DNA of 64,000 nt, from positions 64,001 to 128,000 of the forward strand of contig JAIBAT010000074.1 in the NCBI GenBank assembly GCA_019695055.1, written 5' to 3'. Under the pieces are notes generated by a model. That model saw only the letters and a program-made list of their open reading frames with translations, made no database searches and was not told where the DNA came from. Every line of letters begins with the position of its first letter. The stretch's first letter is position 1. Both the position numbers and the translations under genes were made by a program. The DNA comes from Candidatus Sumerlaeaceae bacterium (GTDB taxonomy: Bacteria > Sumerlaeota > Sumerlaeia > Sumerlaeales > Sumerlaeaceae). Below, piece by piece: positions 24,930-33,497 of the stretch.

Positions 24930-24938
24930 TTATCCACA
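24930..24938 (+). promoter_or_regulatory. DnaA box (perfect)
   Basis: Exact TTATCCACA, 20 bases before the next one. Confidence 0.75.
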
Positions 24939-24949
24939 AATTCACAGAG

Positions 24950-24958
24950 TTATCCACA
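24950..24958 (+). promoter_or_regulatory. DnaA box (perfect)
   Basis: Exact TTATCCACA, the second of a same-orientation pair. Confidence 0.75.
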
Positions 24959-25085
24959 GATTGCGGGACATTTTCACAACTCGCTGAGCCCCTTTAGGGA
25001 CGGGGGAAGTCTTTGACAAATTACAAGAGTTTGTGAAGTCGTAGAGGGGCTATCCACAGGGGCGCTTTCGGCATTTGCGCCCGAT

Positions 25086-25796
25086 CTAATCCTTTCCCGG
25101 TGCATACAAGAAACGCGTGCAATGGTCGCACTGGATGAGGTCCTTGCCCAGGCGGACCTTCACGGCAAGGTCCGCGATCAGCATGCCGCCGCAGCCACCA
25201 CAGGCATCGCCGGAAATGCGTGTCACGGCCGTGGGACCATGATTCTTGAGGAGCCACTCGTAGGTGTCGCGGTGGTCAGGGTCCAGGCGGTTGGCGGCTA
25301 CAATACGATCCTCCGACAGGCCATGGAGTAGCTGCTTCTTCTCTCCCTCTATTTCACGGATGCGTTGCTCCTGCTCGGCAGCCTTGGTTTCATGGAGTTT
25401 GAGATCGGCCTGCCTCTTATGAACCTCCACACCGAGGCGATCCTCCTCGTCCATGGACTTGAGAATTTCCTCCTCCAGCGCGGAAATGTCTGCTTCGGCC
25501 TTTTCCACCTCGTGGTTCATGGCCTCGAATTCCTTGGGGGTCTTCACAGCAGCCTGCTGATTCCGGAACTTCGCGAGTTGCTGTTCCCGAGTCTTCATTT
25601 CCAATTCCCGCTCGCGACGCTTGGCGGCCAGCGCCGCAGCTTGATCCGCAAGCTTCTTGATGGCGCCGGCGCGCTGCTCCAGGTCCTTGTGGAGCGCCGC
25701 AATCTGCCCGGGGAGCGGCTTCAATTCCGCTTGCAGGGTCTGGATGTTCTTGTCGAGGTCCTGAACGGCAAGCATTTGCAAAATGGCAGGATGCAT
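25086..25796 (-). CDS. Coiled-coil C4-type zinc ribbon protein
   Basis: The 236-residue protein consists of a long coiled coil (about residues 10-165, with many Ala/Glu/Lys heptads) and a C-terminal C4 zinc ribbon with CGGCGG and QCDHCTRFLY. This matches the CT398/PF02591-type zinc ribbon family. The gene is commonly placed with Nif3-like genes, as here, where its ATG overlaps the Nif3 stop by one base. Proteins of this family have been proposed to act in flagellar export or general scaffolding, without a settled role. The stop at 25086 lies right at the edge of the candidate origin. Confidence 0.85.
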   Translation of the reverse strand: MHPAILQMLAVQDLDKNIQTLQAELKPLPGQIAALHKDLEQRAGAIKKLADQAAALAAKRRERELEMKTREQQLAKFRNQQAAVKTPKEFEAMNHEVEKAEADISALEEEILKSMDEEDRLGVEVHKRQADLKLHETKAAEQEQRIREIEGEKKQLLHGLSEDRIVAANRLDPDHRDTYEWLLKNHGPTAVTRISGDACGGCGGMLIADLAVKVRLGKDLIQCDHCTRFLYAPGKD

Positions 25797-26947
25797 CAGG
25801 CGCGCTTTCCTTTTCGGCGAATGGGGGCTGCGATGGGCAGCATCGGATCGGGATAATCACTGAATGTATGGATGGTCAGGCCGGATTTGGCAATCGTGGG
25901 GTTCTTCGCAAGCTCCGCCTTGAAGTAGTCGGCGAAGATTTTCTCGCTGGCCGCGTGCCCAACCATGACCACGTTCAGGCCACGGTCTTTCGCCTCCACC
26001 CCGAAATGGTAGCTCAGTTCGCCGGTGACAAGCACGTCCGCCGTGGCCGGGCTTATCTTGCGGATGGTGGAGCCGGCGCTGCCTGTCACGATGGCGACCT
26101 TGCGCACCTCGGCGTTCGGGGAACCGATGATCGTCGTCAGCTGCGATGTGCAGCGCTCGTGCAGAAGTCCGGCGATTTTGCCAACGGTGGATTTCGGGGA
26201 AAGCGCCCCCACCACGCCAAGACCAAATTTCTGCTCTGCGTCATGGAGCGGGTAGAGGTCGTAGGCGACTTCTTCGTAGGGGTGGGCCTGGCGTACTTCG
26301 CGAAGAACAGAGGAGATGCCTCCCTTCGGCACTATGGCTTCGAGGCGGTCCTCGTGAGCCTGCTCGAACTCCCCCGGGATTCCCGCAAACGGACTTGCGC
26401 CCTCACCTGGGATATAGGTGCCGGTGCCCGCCGCGCGGAACGTGCAATGCGTGTAATTCCCGATGCGCCCGCCGCCACCCCGGTGGATGGCTTCAATAAG
26501 TTTTGCCGTGTACTCGCGGGGAACGAAAACCGTGAGCTTGAAATTCTCCGCAAAGGAAACCGGCTCGAGGATGGAAAGATCCCTCAGGCCGAGAATCTCC
26601 GCCATGGCGCCATTGGTCCCACGCATGACGCGGTCAAGGTTTGTGTGCGCGGCGATGAGACCAATGCCGTGTCGGATGAGTTCCATGACGAGCCGCTGGG
26701 TCGGGTCGTCGGCCCGCAAAACACGGGCTGGTTGAAAAATAAGCGGATGGTGGGAAAGGATCGCCTCGCACTTCTTCGCGCGGGCGAACGCGATGCTGTC
26801 GGCGTTGACCTCCAGCGCAACAAGGAGGTTCTTCACTGCCGCGGCCGGGTCGCCAATTTGCAGGCCAACGTTATCCCAGTCATACGCAAGGCGAAACGGC
26901 GCCAGGGAGTCGGTGACTCCGGCTATCTGTCCAAGAGTCAGTGTCAT
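25796..26947 (-). CDS. Nif3-like dinuclear metal-binding protein
   Basis: At 383 residues this is the long Nif3/YbgI/YqfO form, with a CutA1-like insert in the middle. Metal-ligand segments are visible: ILSHHPLIF and AAHTNLDRV in the N half, and DVLVTGELSYHFGVEA with MVGHAASEKIF in the C half. The family forms toroidal hexamers and has been called GTP cyclohydrolase I type 2 homologue; its true function is uncertain. Its stop overlaps the zinc-ribbon gene, and its start overlaps the GT2 gene by four bases, so all three are probably one operon transcribed toward oriC. Confidence 0.88.
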   Translation of the reverse strand: MTLTLGQIAGVTDSLAPFRLAYDWDNVGLQIGDPAAAVKNLLVALEVNADSIAFARAKKCEAILSHHPLIFQPARVLRADDPTQRLVMELIRHGIGLIAAHTNLDRVMRGTNGAMAEILGLRDLSILEPVSFAENFKLTVFVPREYTAKLIEAIHRGGGGRIGNYTHCTFRAAGTGTYIPGEGASPFAGIPGEFEQAHEDRLEAIVPKGGISSVLREVRQAHPYEEVAYDLYPLHDAEQKFGLGVVGALSPKSTVGKIAGLLHERCTSQLTTIIGSPNAEVRKVAIVTGSAGSTIRKISPATADVLVTGELSYHFGVEAKDRGLNVVMVGHAASEKIFADYFKAELAKNPTIAKSGLTIHTFSDYPDPMLPIAAPIRRKGKRA

Positions 26948-27708
26948 CGGTATGTCCTCATAATTTTCAGAAATTCAAAGAAGCCCTTGAAGAAGTCGCG
27001 ACTCTTTACCTTGGAGCCGGCAACGTCCTCCCACTTCTGGAGCGGGATTTCGCAGATGTGCTCCTCGCCGCGATGTCCTTCCGCGGCTAAACACGCCTGA
27101 GTATACCGCACCAGCAGCTCAACGTCGAAGATCCAGCGTGTCACGAAAGGCCGCGAAAAAATCTCCCGGATCCGCGGTGTGTTGCGGAAAATCTTGGCGC
27201 CACATTGCGTGTCGTAGATTTTGATTCGCAGGAATGTGGATGCCACAGTGGCAAATATCCGGCCCAGATAATGGCGCACCATCTTGCGGTGAATCTGCCG
27301 CCCGAGAAGTTGGACTCGCGCGCCAAGAACCATGTCGAGGGCGGGATTGGCTCGCAGGGTCTCGAGAAATCCGGGAATCTCATCGAGCGGCGTGGCCAGA
27401 TCGGCGTCCCAGTAGCCCACAAACCCGGGATTGAGTTTGAAAGCCTCCAGAATTCCTTGTCGCACCGCCTCAGCCTTCCCCATGTTCTGCGGCAGGTTGT
27501 GAGTCAGGAACACTCCCGGCGAGCGCTCCCGCAATCCCTCGAGCACGCCCCAAGTCCCATCGCGGCTGCCGTCGTTCGCGAACAGCAATTTCGTCCCCGG
27601 CCCAACGTTTGCGGCAAACGCCTCATACGCTGCCACCGGCAGTCGCCGTTCCTCGTCAAAGCAAGGCACCACAATGATGGCGTCGCCCGATGGTTGCGTG
27701 TCATCCAT
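26944..27708 (-). CDS. Family 2 glycosyltransferase, dolichyl-phosphate glucosyltransferase-like
   Basis: This 254-residue GT-A enzyme has VVPCFDEERRLP at the N terminus, LFANDGSRDGTW, and YWDADLATPLDEIP with the DAD metal-binding motif. The overall pattern resembles polyprenyl/dolichyl-phosphate sugar synthases, which move a sugar from a nucleotide donor to a lipid phosphate. It lacks C-terminal membrane helices, unlike ArnC or DPM with GtrA. A GT39-type membrane glycosyltransferase at 35.4 kb would use such lipid-linked sugars, but there is no direct linkage. The gene starts the GT2-Nif3-zinc-ribbon operon. Confidence 0.8.
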   Translation of the reverse strand: MDDTQPSGDAIIVVPCFDEERRLPVAAYEAFAANVGPGTKLLFANDGSRDGTWGVLEGLRERSPGVFLTHNLPQNMGKAEAVRQGILEAFKLNPGFVGYWDADLATPLDEIPGFLETLRANPALDMVLGARVQLLGRQIHRKMVRHYLGRIFATVASTFLRIKIYDTQCGAKIFRNTPRIREIFSRPFVTRWIFDVELLVRYTQACLAAEGHRGEEHICEIPLQKWEDVAGSKVKSRDFFKGFFEFLKIMRTYR

Positions 27709-27938
27709 GCTGCTTTAGGCCCTACCACGGCGAATGGCGGATGCAACGGGCAAAGCAACGTGATCGGGTGGCACGCGAACCCACCGATGTTCCGTTCTTC
27801 CCGGCGCCTTGATATTTGTGATCCCTTTCGAAATATTCCTAAACGCTGCAACTCTCGGAACAATTCGGTCGCCTGTACATCGAATGTATAGAAGCCGCAG
27901 AGACTCACATTGGACGAGGGGGAGACCACAGATCAATT

Positions 27939-29321
27939 ATGTCCGCCACAAATGGCCTTGAAGGCATATTTCCATCCATTAACTTCCTCCGCATGCGTGC
28001 CACGACACTCCCGTGTCCCACACTTTGTGCCGGATTTGCCTTGTTTTTCTTTCCGGCCATTTGCTTCGCAGCATCCCCGGTCAATGGACTGGAAACCCAA
28101 ACAACATTCGCACAGGAGCAAGTTTGCAAAGTGGACTCGCCACCCGGTGTTTTTCGCGCAGCTTTTAAGAATGCGAATACTTCCACAACAGTGTGGGAGG
28201 CCGGATGCCCCCCCGACACTAGCGAGAACGCCAGGTATTACGCCCGTGTGAGTTCCATAGTGGTTTCACCCAACAACCATGTTTATGTGGCGGGTAGGTT
28301 TGCGAATGTCTGCGGGAAACCGGCCCGGAATATTGCCGTGTGGGACGGACGGGATTGGCAACCATTGGGCGGTGGACTTGAGGGCCGGGTTGCGGGGTTG
28401 GCTCTCGACGAGAACGGAGGACTATATGCTACGTCATGTCTAATTGTGAACCCTGCCGATATCAGAAAGGAGAAGGTTTCCAATATTTTCATATGGCACG
28501 ATGGAAGATGGTCGCAAGTGGGAACTGGCGGGGCGAATGGGGACATTCGTGCTTTGGCCTGTATTGGTTCGGATCTCTACGCGACCGGCGATTTTACGCG
28601 GATCGGGGGTTTTTCGGCGAGGCGCATAGCCCGGTGGGATGGCAAGGTTTGGAGCCCGCTTGGCAAGGGTTTGAACGGTCCAGGCTGGACCATGCTTGCC
28701 AGTAATGGGAAATTGTTTGTGGGTGGGCACTTCACCAAGGCTGGTGACTCTTCTGTATCCAACATAGCCTGCTGGAACAAAGCCACGTGGGCTGCACTTG
28801 GTTTGGGGCTAAACCATACAGTAAAGACCATTAAAGTCTATGGAAACGCCATTATTGCAGGGGGCCAATTTTACATGAGTGGGATCGTTCGCGCAGAAAA
28901 AATTGCGAAGTGGGACGGGAGTTCATGGGCTGATATGGGAGTAAGGGCAGTCAGTTTAGCCGTAAAATCAATCGATGAGACCGCAAGTATTAGCGCAATG
29001 GAGACTTCGGGAAGCGTGTTGTTTGCGAACGGTCTACTGCAAGCTCGCGCAAATTCACCCGAACGTAGATTTTACCCCGTTTTGGCCTGGAATGGCTTGG
29101 AATGGAAACCATTGGATTTTCCAGGCGCACGCTACGATTTATCGAATTCTCCCTATTCCGCAGGCCAAGAATTGCCGCGTTGGTCCGTTCACGTCATGAC
29201 ATTGTGCCAGGGGGTTTTACTGGCTGGCGGACGTTTCCCGGCCCAGGATTCCCAGGGAGATTATCATCTGGCGCAATGGGATGGGACTCGTTGGTCCAGC
29301 ATCGCCCGATTCTCGGATTGA
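27939..29321 (+). CDS. Exported beta-propeller protein of unknown role
   Basis: The 460-residue protein has an N-terminal hydrophobic signal (FALFFFPAICFAAS) and six or so repeats with the pattern VYVAGRFxxxCGKPARNIAVWDG...WxxLGGGL, a beta-propeller-like repeat as in kelch- and delta-60-type proteins. Start may be the ATG at 27939 or one 51 bases later that still gives a signal peptide. GC content and codon use look lower than neighbouring genes, suggesting separate ancestry. No catalytic residues are apparent. It is divergent from the GT2 operon. Confidence 0.65.
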   Translation: MSATNGLEGIFPSINFLRMRATTLPCPTLCAGFALFFFPAICFAASPVNGLETQTTFAQEQVCKVDSPPGVFRAAFKNANTSTTVWEAGCPPDTSENARYYARVSSIVVSPNNHVYVAGRFANVCGKPARNIAVWDGRDWQPLGGGLEGRVAGLALDENGGLYATSCLIVNPADIRKEKVSNIFIWHDGRWSQVGTGGANGDIRALACIGSDLYATGDFTRIGGFSARRIARWDGKVWSPLGKGLNGPGWTMLASNGKLFVGGHFTKAGDSSVSNIACWNKATWAALGLGLNHTVKTIKVYGNAIIAGGQFYMSGIVRAEKIAKWDGSSWADMGVRAVSLAVKSIDETASISAMETSGSVLFANGLLQARANSPERRFYPVLAWNGLEWKPLDFPGARYDLSNSPYSAGQELPRWSVHVMTLCQGVLLAGGRFPAQDSQGDYHLAQWDGTRWSSIARFSD

Positions 29322-29426
29322 GTATACTAAGATCTCGGTTTTGGCCCATTCGAGCCGTGTACAGACCATCATTTGTGAAGGAATAGGTTCATTAAAGTCG
29401 CGCAGAACCGCACGCGAATGGACCTA

Positions 29427-29780
29427 TTAATCCAATTCGCGAATCCGGACTTTGCGATTTGTTACAACCAGGAATTTCCCGTGAGCTTGTTTCTCGATGG
29501 CCGGCCAGAATGCCTCAAAGGACCGAAGAAGTTCAGCGGTGGTTTCGGCGCGCAGCCTCAAAAGCACAATTCCCGTTCCTTTCAAGTGGCGTCGAAATAC
29601 AAGTTCCCCAAAATCCAGATCCGCGGTCAGGATAATGCGTGACTCCGCGGCCGCCTTCTCCAGCAAGGCTTCATCACTTGCGCCCGGAGAGAATTCGGCG
29701 GCCCACAATACGTCATGCCCCGCTTTACGGAGCCAATCAACAATTTGTGCTTCGGTGTTCTCGTCGGCGAGAATTCTCAA
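29427..29780 (-). CDS. DUF5615-family PIN-like toxin
   Basis: The 117-residue protein begins MRILADENTEAQIVDWLRKA and contains ILTADLDFGEL, the two acidic clusters of the DUF5615/PIN-like fold that form an RNase-type site. It overlaps the DUF433 gene by four bases (ATGA), the standard organisation of DUF433/DUF5615 toxin-antitoxin pairs. Activity was not tested. It is downstream of the antitoxin in the operon, opposite to the beta-propeller gene's direction. Confidence 0.8.
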   Translation of the reverse strand: MRILADENTEAQIVDWLRKAGHDVLWAAEFSPGASDEALLEKAAAESRIILTADLDFGELVFRRHLKGTGIVLLRLRAETTAELLRSFEAFWPAIEKQAHGKFLVVTNRKVRIRELD

Positions 29781-30013
29781 CCGATTTCATCCGCATAAAC
29801 AGTTTGGCTTGCGGAGAGGGCAGACGCGGCAAAAGCAAAGGCGGCACGGATATGCTCGTGCTTGAGAGTCGGGTAGGAACCAAGAAGTTCCTCTTCGGAG
29901 TACCCATCACCAAGTCGCTGCAATATGAGTTCCACCGAGAGTCGCGTTCCTTTGAAAACAGGCTTGCCGCTCAGAACAGCCGGGTTTTCTTCGACATAAA
30001 CTTTCCAATCCAT
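29777..30013 (-). CDS. DUF433 antitoxin
   Basis: The 78-residue protein has the DUF433 core: NPAVLSGKPVFKGTRLSVELI, then ILQRLGDGYSEEELLGSYPTL, a small helical domain known from antitoxins. It precedes and overlaps its partner toxin. Two palindromes lie upstream at 30038-30051 and 30053-30076, likely operator sites for autorepression. Confidence 0.82.
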   Translation of the reverse strand: MDWKVYVEENPAVLSGKPVFKGTRLSVELILQRLGDGYSEEELLGSYPTLKHEHIRAAFAFAASALSASQTVYADEIG

Positions 30014-30037
30014 TGCAGTCTGCCTCGATTGATTTTT

Positions 30038-30076
30038 ATCAGAGACCTGATTTCACACCATAATGGAGAGGTGTGA
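30038..30076. promoter_or_regulatory. Pair of palindromes upstream of the DUF433/DUF5615 pair
   Basis: ATCAG-AGAC-CTGAT (30038-30051) and TCACACC...GGTGTGA (30053-30059 with 30070-30076) lie 25-60 bases before the antitoxin start. Toxin-antitoxin operons are usually autoregulated through such sites, so these are candidate operators. Confidence 0.4.
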
Positions 30077-30201
30077 CAAAATTCAAATCCAACGCCGACC
30101 CGATTGGAAAGGGGTGATCTGCAAGTACCACGCGCAAGCCCATGGCAGGGGTGTATGCCAGCGTGCCTTTCGCTTAACGACCTACTTGTTGGACTTTACG
30201 G

Positions 30202-32595
30202 TTAGTGCCCCTTCGTCCGCGCCGGAGCCTTTAGCAGCGCCGCGCTGAGAACGTCATCAATACTGTCCACCAGGACAAACTTGATGTCCTTGCGGATCTC
30301 CTTCGAGATGTCTTCGAGGTCATCCTTATTGTCGGACGGGATAATGATGTTGCGGATGTGGGCGCGATGGGCGGCGAGCACTTTTTCCTTCAGCCCGCCG
30401 ATCTTCAGCACCTTGCCCCGCAGCGTGATCTCGCCAGTCATGGCGACATCCTGGCGCACAGGGCAGCCCGTCAATGCGCTGACCATGCTTGTCGTCATTG
30501 TGACGCCGGCGCTTGGCCCGTCCTTTGGGATGGCACCCTCCGGGATGTGCACATGAATGTCCAGGTTGCGATAAAAATCCTTCGGCACCTTCAGTTGATC
30601 CGTCCGCGAGCGGATGTAGCTCAGCGCCGCCTTGGCGCTCTCCTGCATCACGTCGCCCAGTTTGCCCGTAAGCATCAGGTTCCCCTTGCCACGCATCACG
30701 GTGACTTCAGTGGGCAGGATCTCGCCGCCGACCTCGGTCCACGCAAGCCCGGTCGCCACTCCAACCTCGGGGCGCTTCTCGATCTCCATGTCCTTGAAAC
30801 GGATGGGGCCCAGAAGTTCGCGCACGACCGCCGCCGTAACCTTGACGGCCTTCGCGCCCTTCTTCGTTTTCCCCTTCACGATGTCGCGAGCCACCTTGCG
30901 GCAGCACGTGGCGATCTCGCGCTCCAGGCTGCGAACGCCCGCCTCGCGGGTATAGTTGTCGATCAGGCACTTGACGGCCTCGCGGGTGAAATCGATGGTT
31001 TTCGCGGAAAGCCCGTTGGCTTTGATCTGCTTCGGCACAAGGAACCGGCTCGCAATCTCCAGCTTCTCATCCTCGGTATAGCCGGGCAGGCGGATCAATT
31101 CCATGCGGTCCAGCAGCGGGTGCGGAATGCCGCCCTGCGTGTTGGCCGTTGTAATGAACATGATGTTCGACAGGTCAAAGTCCACTTCGAGGTAGTGATC
31201 GTTGAACGTCTTGTTCTGTTCCGGATCCAGCACCTCAAGCAGCGCGCTGGCCGGGTCGCCCCGGAAATCCATGGACATCTTGTCCACCTCGTCCAGCAGG
31301 AAGACCGGGTTCATGGAGCCCGCCTTCTTCATGGACTGGATGACCTTGCCCGGCAGCGAACCGATATAAGTGCGGCGGTGCCCGCGGATCTCGGCCTCAT
31401 CGCGCACGCCACCCAGCGACACGCGAATGAACTTGCGGCCCAGCGCCTCGGCCACGCTCTTGGCCAGCGACGTCTTCCCAACGCCCGGAGGCCCCACAAG
31501 GCACAGGATCGGTCCCTTCACATTCTTCGTAAGCTGGTGCACGGCAAGAAACTCAACGATGCGGTCCTTCACCTTGGTCAGGCCGTAATGCTCGGAGTCC
31601 AAAATCTTCTGCGCCGCGTCGAGGTCATTCTTGTCCTTGGTCTGCTTGCCCCAGGGCAGGTCCAGCATCCACTCGATGTATGTGCGCGTGACGGTGGCTT
31701 CGGGCGAGAGCGGCTGCATCTTCGACAGGCGCGTCAGTTCCTTCATGCACTTCTCGCGGCCCTCGTCGCTCATTTTCGACTTCTCGATCTTCTCGCCGAG
31801 CTCGTCGATCTCCATATCCTCTTCGCCGCCCATGCCGAGCTCCCGCTCGATCACCTTGAGCTGCTCGTTCAGGAAGTATTCCTTCTGGCTCTTGCCGATC
31901 TGGCTCTTCACCTGCGTCATGATCTTGCTCTCGAGTTCGAGAAGCTCGTTCTCGCTCGCGAGAAGCTGCGACAGGATCAGCATCTTGCGGTCCGTGTCGA
32001 AGACCTCCAGCAGGTGCTGCTTGTCCTTGGTCTTGAAATTCCCGTAGTGCGCGATGGAGTTCGCGATTTGCACAGGGTTGTCGAGGTTTTTAATGGTTAG
32101 GAACAGCTCGTCCGGGATCTTCTCATAAAGCCGCACGTAGGTTTCAAACTGCTTAAGCACGAGCCGGATCATCGCCTCGCGATCCCGCGAATCGTCCGCC
32201 AGCATGTCGCGGCGCGCCACAAAACCCTGCACGGTGCGCTCATCCTGCTGGCAGCCGAGCAATTCCACCACATACTGCCCCTCGACGAGAATCTTGGCCG
32301 CGCCGTCGGGCATCTTGAGAACCTGCAGTACCTCGGCGACTGTGCCATAGGTGTAAAGGTCGGTCTCCGTGGGGTTTTCCACATCCACGGATTTCTGCGT
32401 AACCAGCACAATGCGCTTGTCGCTGGAAACCGCATCCTCCAGCGCATTGAGCGACTTCGGACGCATTACAAATAGCGGCGCGATGCACCCCGGAAACACG
32501 ACGATATCCTTCAGCGGAATCAGCGGAATGAGTTCCCGCGCATCCCCGCCGCTCTGCGCCACATTCAACCTGCTTTTTTCAGACTTTCTGGCCAA
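30202..32595 (-). CDS. lon: ATP-dependent protease Lon
   Basis: Lon degrades misfolded and regulatory proteins. The sequence has the N-terminal substrate-binding domain ([20 protein letters not shown]), the AAA+ module with Walker [10 protein letters not shown] and the Ser protease domain with [10 protein letters not shown], the Ser of the Ser-Lys dyad. Length (797 residues) is normal for Lon. An open frame extends to TTG 32655, but TTG 32595 follows AGGGAG by ten bases and gives a normal N terminus, so I chose that. The gene stands between two toxin-antitoxin pairs. Lon commonly degrades antitoxins, so a functional connection is possible, though unproven. Confidence 0.93.
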   Translation of the reverse strand: MARKSEKSRLNVAQSGGDARELIPLIPLKDIVVFPGCIAPLFVMRPKSLNALEDAVSSDKRIVLVTQKSVDVENPTETDLYTYGTVAEVLQVLKMPDGAAKILVEGQYVVELLGCQQDERTVQGFVARRDMLADDSRDREAMIRLVLKQFETYVRLYEKIPDELFLTIKNLDNPVQIANSIAHYGNFKTKDKQHLLEVFDTDRKMLILSQLLASENELLELESKIMTQVKSQIGKSQKEYFLNEQLKVIERELGMGGEEDMEIDELGEKIEKSKMSDEGREKCMKELTRLSKMQPLSPEATVTRTYIEWMLDLPWGKQTKDKNDLDAAQKILDSEHYGLTKVKDRIVEFLAVHQLTKNVKGPILCLVGPPGVGKTSLAKSVAEALGRKFIRVSLGGVRDEAEIRGHRRTYIGSLPGKVIQSMKKAGSMNPVFLLDEVDKMSMDFRGDPASALLEVLDPEQNKTFNDHYLEVDFDLSNIMFITTANTQGGIPHPLLDRMELIRLPGYTEDEKLEIASRFLVPKQIKANGLSAKTIDFTREAVKCLIDNYTREAGVRSLEREIATCCRKVARDIVKGKTKKGAKAVKVTAAVVRELLGPIRFKDMEIEKRPEVGVATGLAWTEVGGEILPTEVTVMRGKGNLMLTGKLGDVMQESAKAALSYIRSRTDQLKVPKDFYRNLDIHVHIPEGAIPKDGPSAGVTMTTSMVSALTGCPVRQDVAMTGEITLRGKVLKIGGLKEKVLAAHRAHIRNIIIPSDNKDDLEDISKEIRKDIKFVLVDSIDDVLSAALLKAPARTKGH

Positions 32596-32706
32596 ATCCC
32601 TATGACTCCCTATCCGCAGGTCACGGTTGCGGGCACCGGAACGGGCAACGGGCAAAATTCTGTTTGGCCCACACCCATCACAAACGATTCAAAACAAACA
32701 CTTTAA

Positions 32707-32720
32707 GCCCCACAAGGGGC
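32707..32720. terminator. Short GC hairpin between VapC-like gene and lon
   Basis: GCCCC-ACAA-GGGGC lies in the gap between the VapC-like gene and lon, both on the minus strand. It could be a weak terminator of the vapBC-like operon; no T tract supports this strongly. Confidence 0.25.
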
Positions 32721-32821
32721 CGCTGCACCTGCATACAACTCGCAGGGCTAGCCAAAGGACTACCCACGCATTGAAATACCATTTCCCCAACCGCAATAAT
32801 TTGGAAACCCCACGGAAACTT

Positions 32822-33220
32822 CTAAACCAGCACCGGGCGGAAACCAGCTTGTTCGAAATGCTTGTCTCCAGTTAGCGCTTCCGAGAGCCCCTGCTCTCCC
32901 ATAATGACAAAGGAAATGCAATCAGTCAGCGACCAGTCCTTGTCTGGCCGGGCTTCATATAGGTCCAATCCGCGCTGAAACACCCGATGGTCACTGGCTA
33001 CAATATGTACATACGGCGATTGTCTTAGGGTTTGAATGAGTCGCAGAGCCATGCCGCGATGGGAAACGGAGCAACAAGCATCGGCGACTTCCGTAAGCAC
33101 CCACTCTGTGGTAACAATTCGCAGATCGGATTTGCGCGACAGCACCACTGCCGGGCCGTGGGCCCTGTCCTTGGAGTTAAGCAGTGCGAGAAAGTAAAAC
33201 GTATCCGCAAACGCCGTCAT
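32822..33220 (-). CDS. PIN-domain toxin (VapC-like)
   Basis: The 132-residue protein begins MTAFADTFYFLALL with the first PIN Asp at residue 6. It has the expected acidic residues in TTEWVLTEVADA and WSLTDCISFVIM, and ends with a GDKHFEQAGF segment. This matches the VapC RNase toxins. It overlaps the antitoxin gene by four bases (ATGA). The catalytic acidic residues appear intact. Confidence 0.87.
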   Translation of the reverse strand: MTAFADTFYFLALLNSKDRAHGPAVVLSRKSDLRIVTTEWVLTEVADACCSVSHRGMALRLIQTLRQSPYVHIVASDHRVFQRGLDLYEARPDKDWSLTDCISFVIMGEQGLSEALTGDKHFEQAGFRPVLV

Positions 33221-33459
33221 TGGCGCTTGGGTCCACCATGGGCATAGTGATCGTGGTTACTGGCAAAATCTTCCGGGGCGTCTTTGATCGAACCAACCAG
33301 ATCCCCCAATGCATCGTACAGGGTTGGTGTTTGCTTCTCTAGGGGGGTGTCCTGTTTCTGCTCATCAAGAAGCCGAATTTCCACAACCGCCCCGTCTGGA
33401 AGTGAGATTTCCCGGTCGGGAACCACAATGCCGTTTCGCACATGACCTTGAATCGTCAT
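33217..33459 (-). CDS. Antitoxin partner of the PIN toxin
   Basis: The 80-residue protein starts at MTIQGHVRNGIVVPDREISL and has a short beta-rich AbrB/DUF104-like N terminus (VRNGIVVPD...LPDGAVVEIRL), followed by a charged C-terminal tail that could wrap its toxin. ATG 33459 is after GCCAAGGTGTTAAT; an upstream frame continues but has no conserved residues. A small inverted repeat, ACACCT/AGGTGT at 33464-33488, lies just before the start and may be the operator. Confidence 0.75.
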   Translation of the reverse strand: MTIQGHVRNGIVVPDREISLPDGAVVEIRLLDEQKQDTPLEKQTPTLYDALGDLVGSIKDAPEDFASNHDHYAHGGPKRQ

Positions 33460-33497
33460 ATTAACACCTTGGCTTAAATTGCAGGTGTGGGGCAAGG

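Larger units (their letters stand above)
24581..25058. other. Candidate chromosomal replication origin (oriC)
   Basis: This AT-richer non-coding stretch of about 480 bases holds three exact DnaA boxes, TTATCCACA at 24930-24938 and 24950-24958 and its complement TGTGGATAA at 24845-24853. One-mismatch boxes lie at 24581, 24821 and 25050. To the left is an AT-rich segment (TTTTATAGATAGATTCTATTT at about 24643-24663) next to four repeats of TAG at about 24675-24687, like the DnaA-trio/unwinding element of bacterial origins. Two parS sites lie 12.5 kb away. No gene is found here. The origin call is an inference from these motifs. Confidence 0.7.

Noticed and set aside
24696..25016. 106-codon frame through the candidate origin
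   Set aside because: It spans DnaA boxes and AT-rich sequence, has no homology and no ribosome binding site; the motifs favour a non-coding origin.
30358..32100. 580-residue open frame on the plus strand opposite lon
   Set aside because: It is the antisense of a highly conserved protease gene; high GC and codon bias keep it open. It has no recognisable content or start signal.
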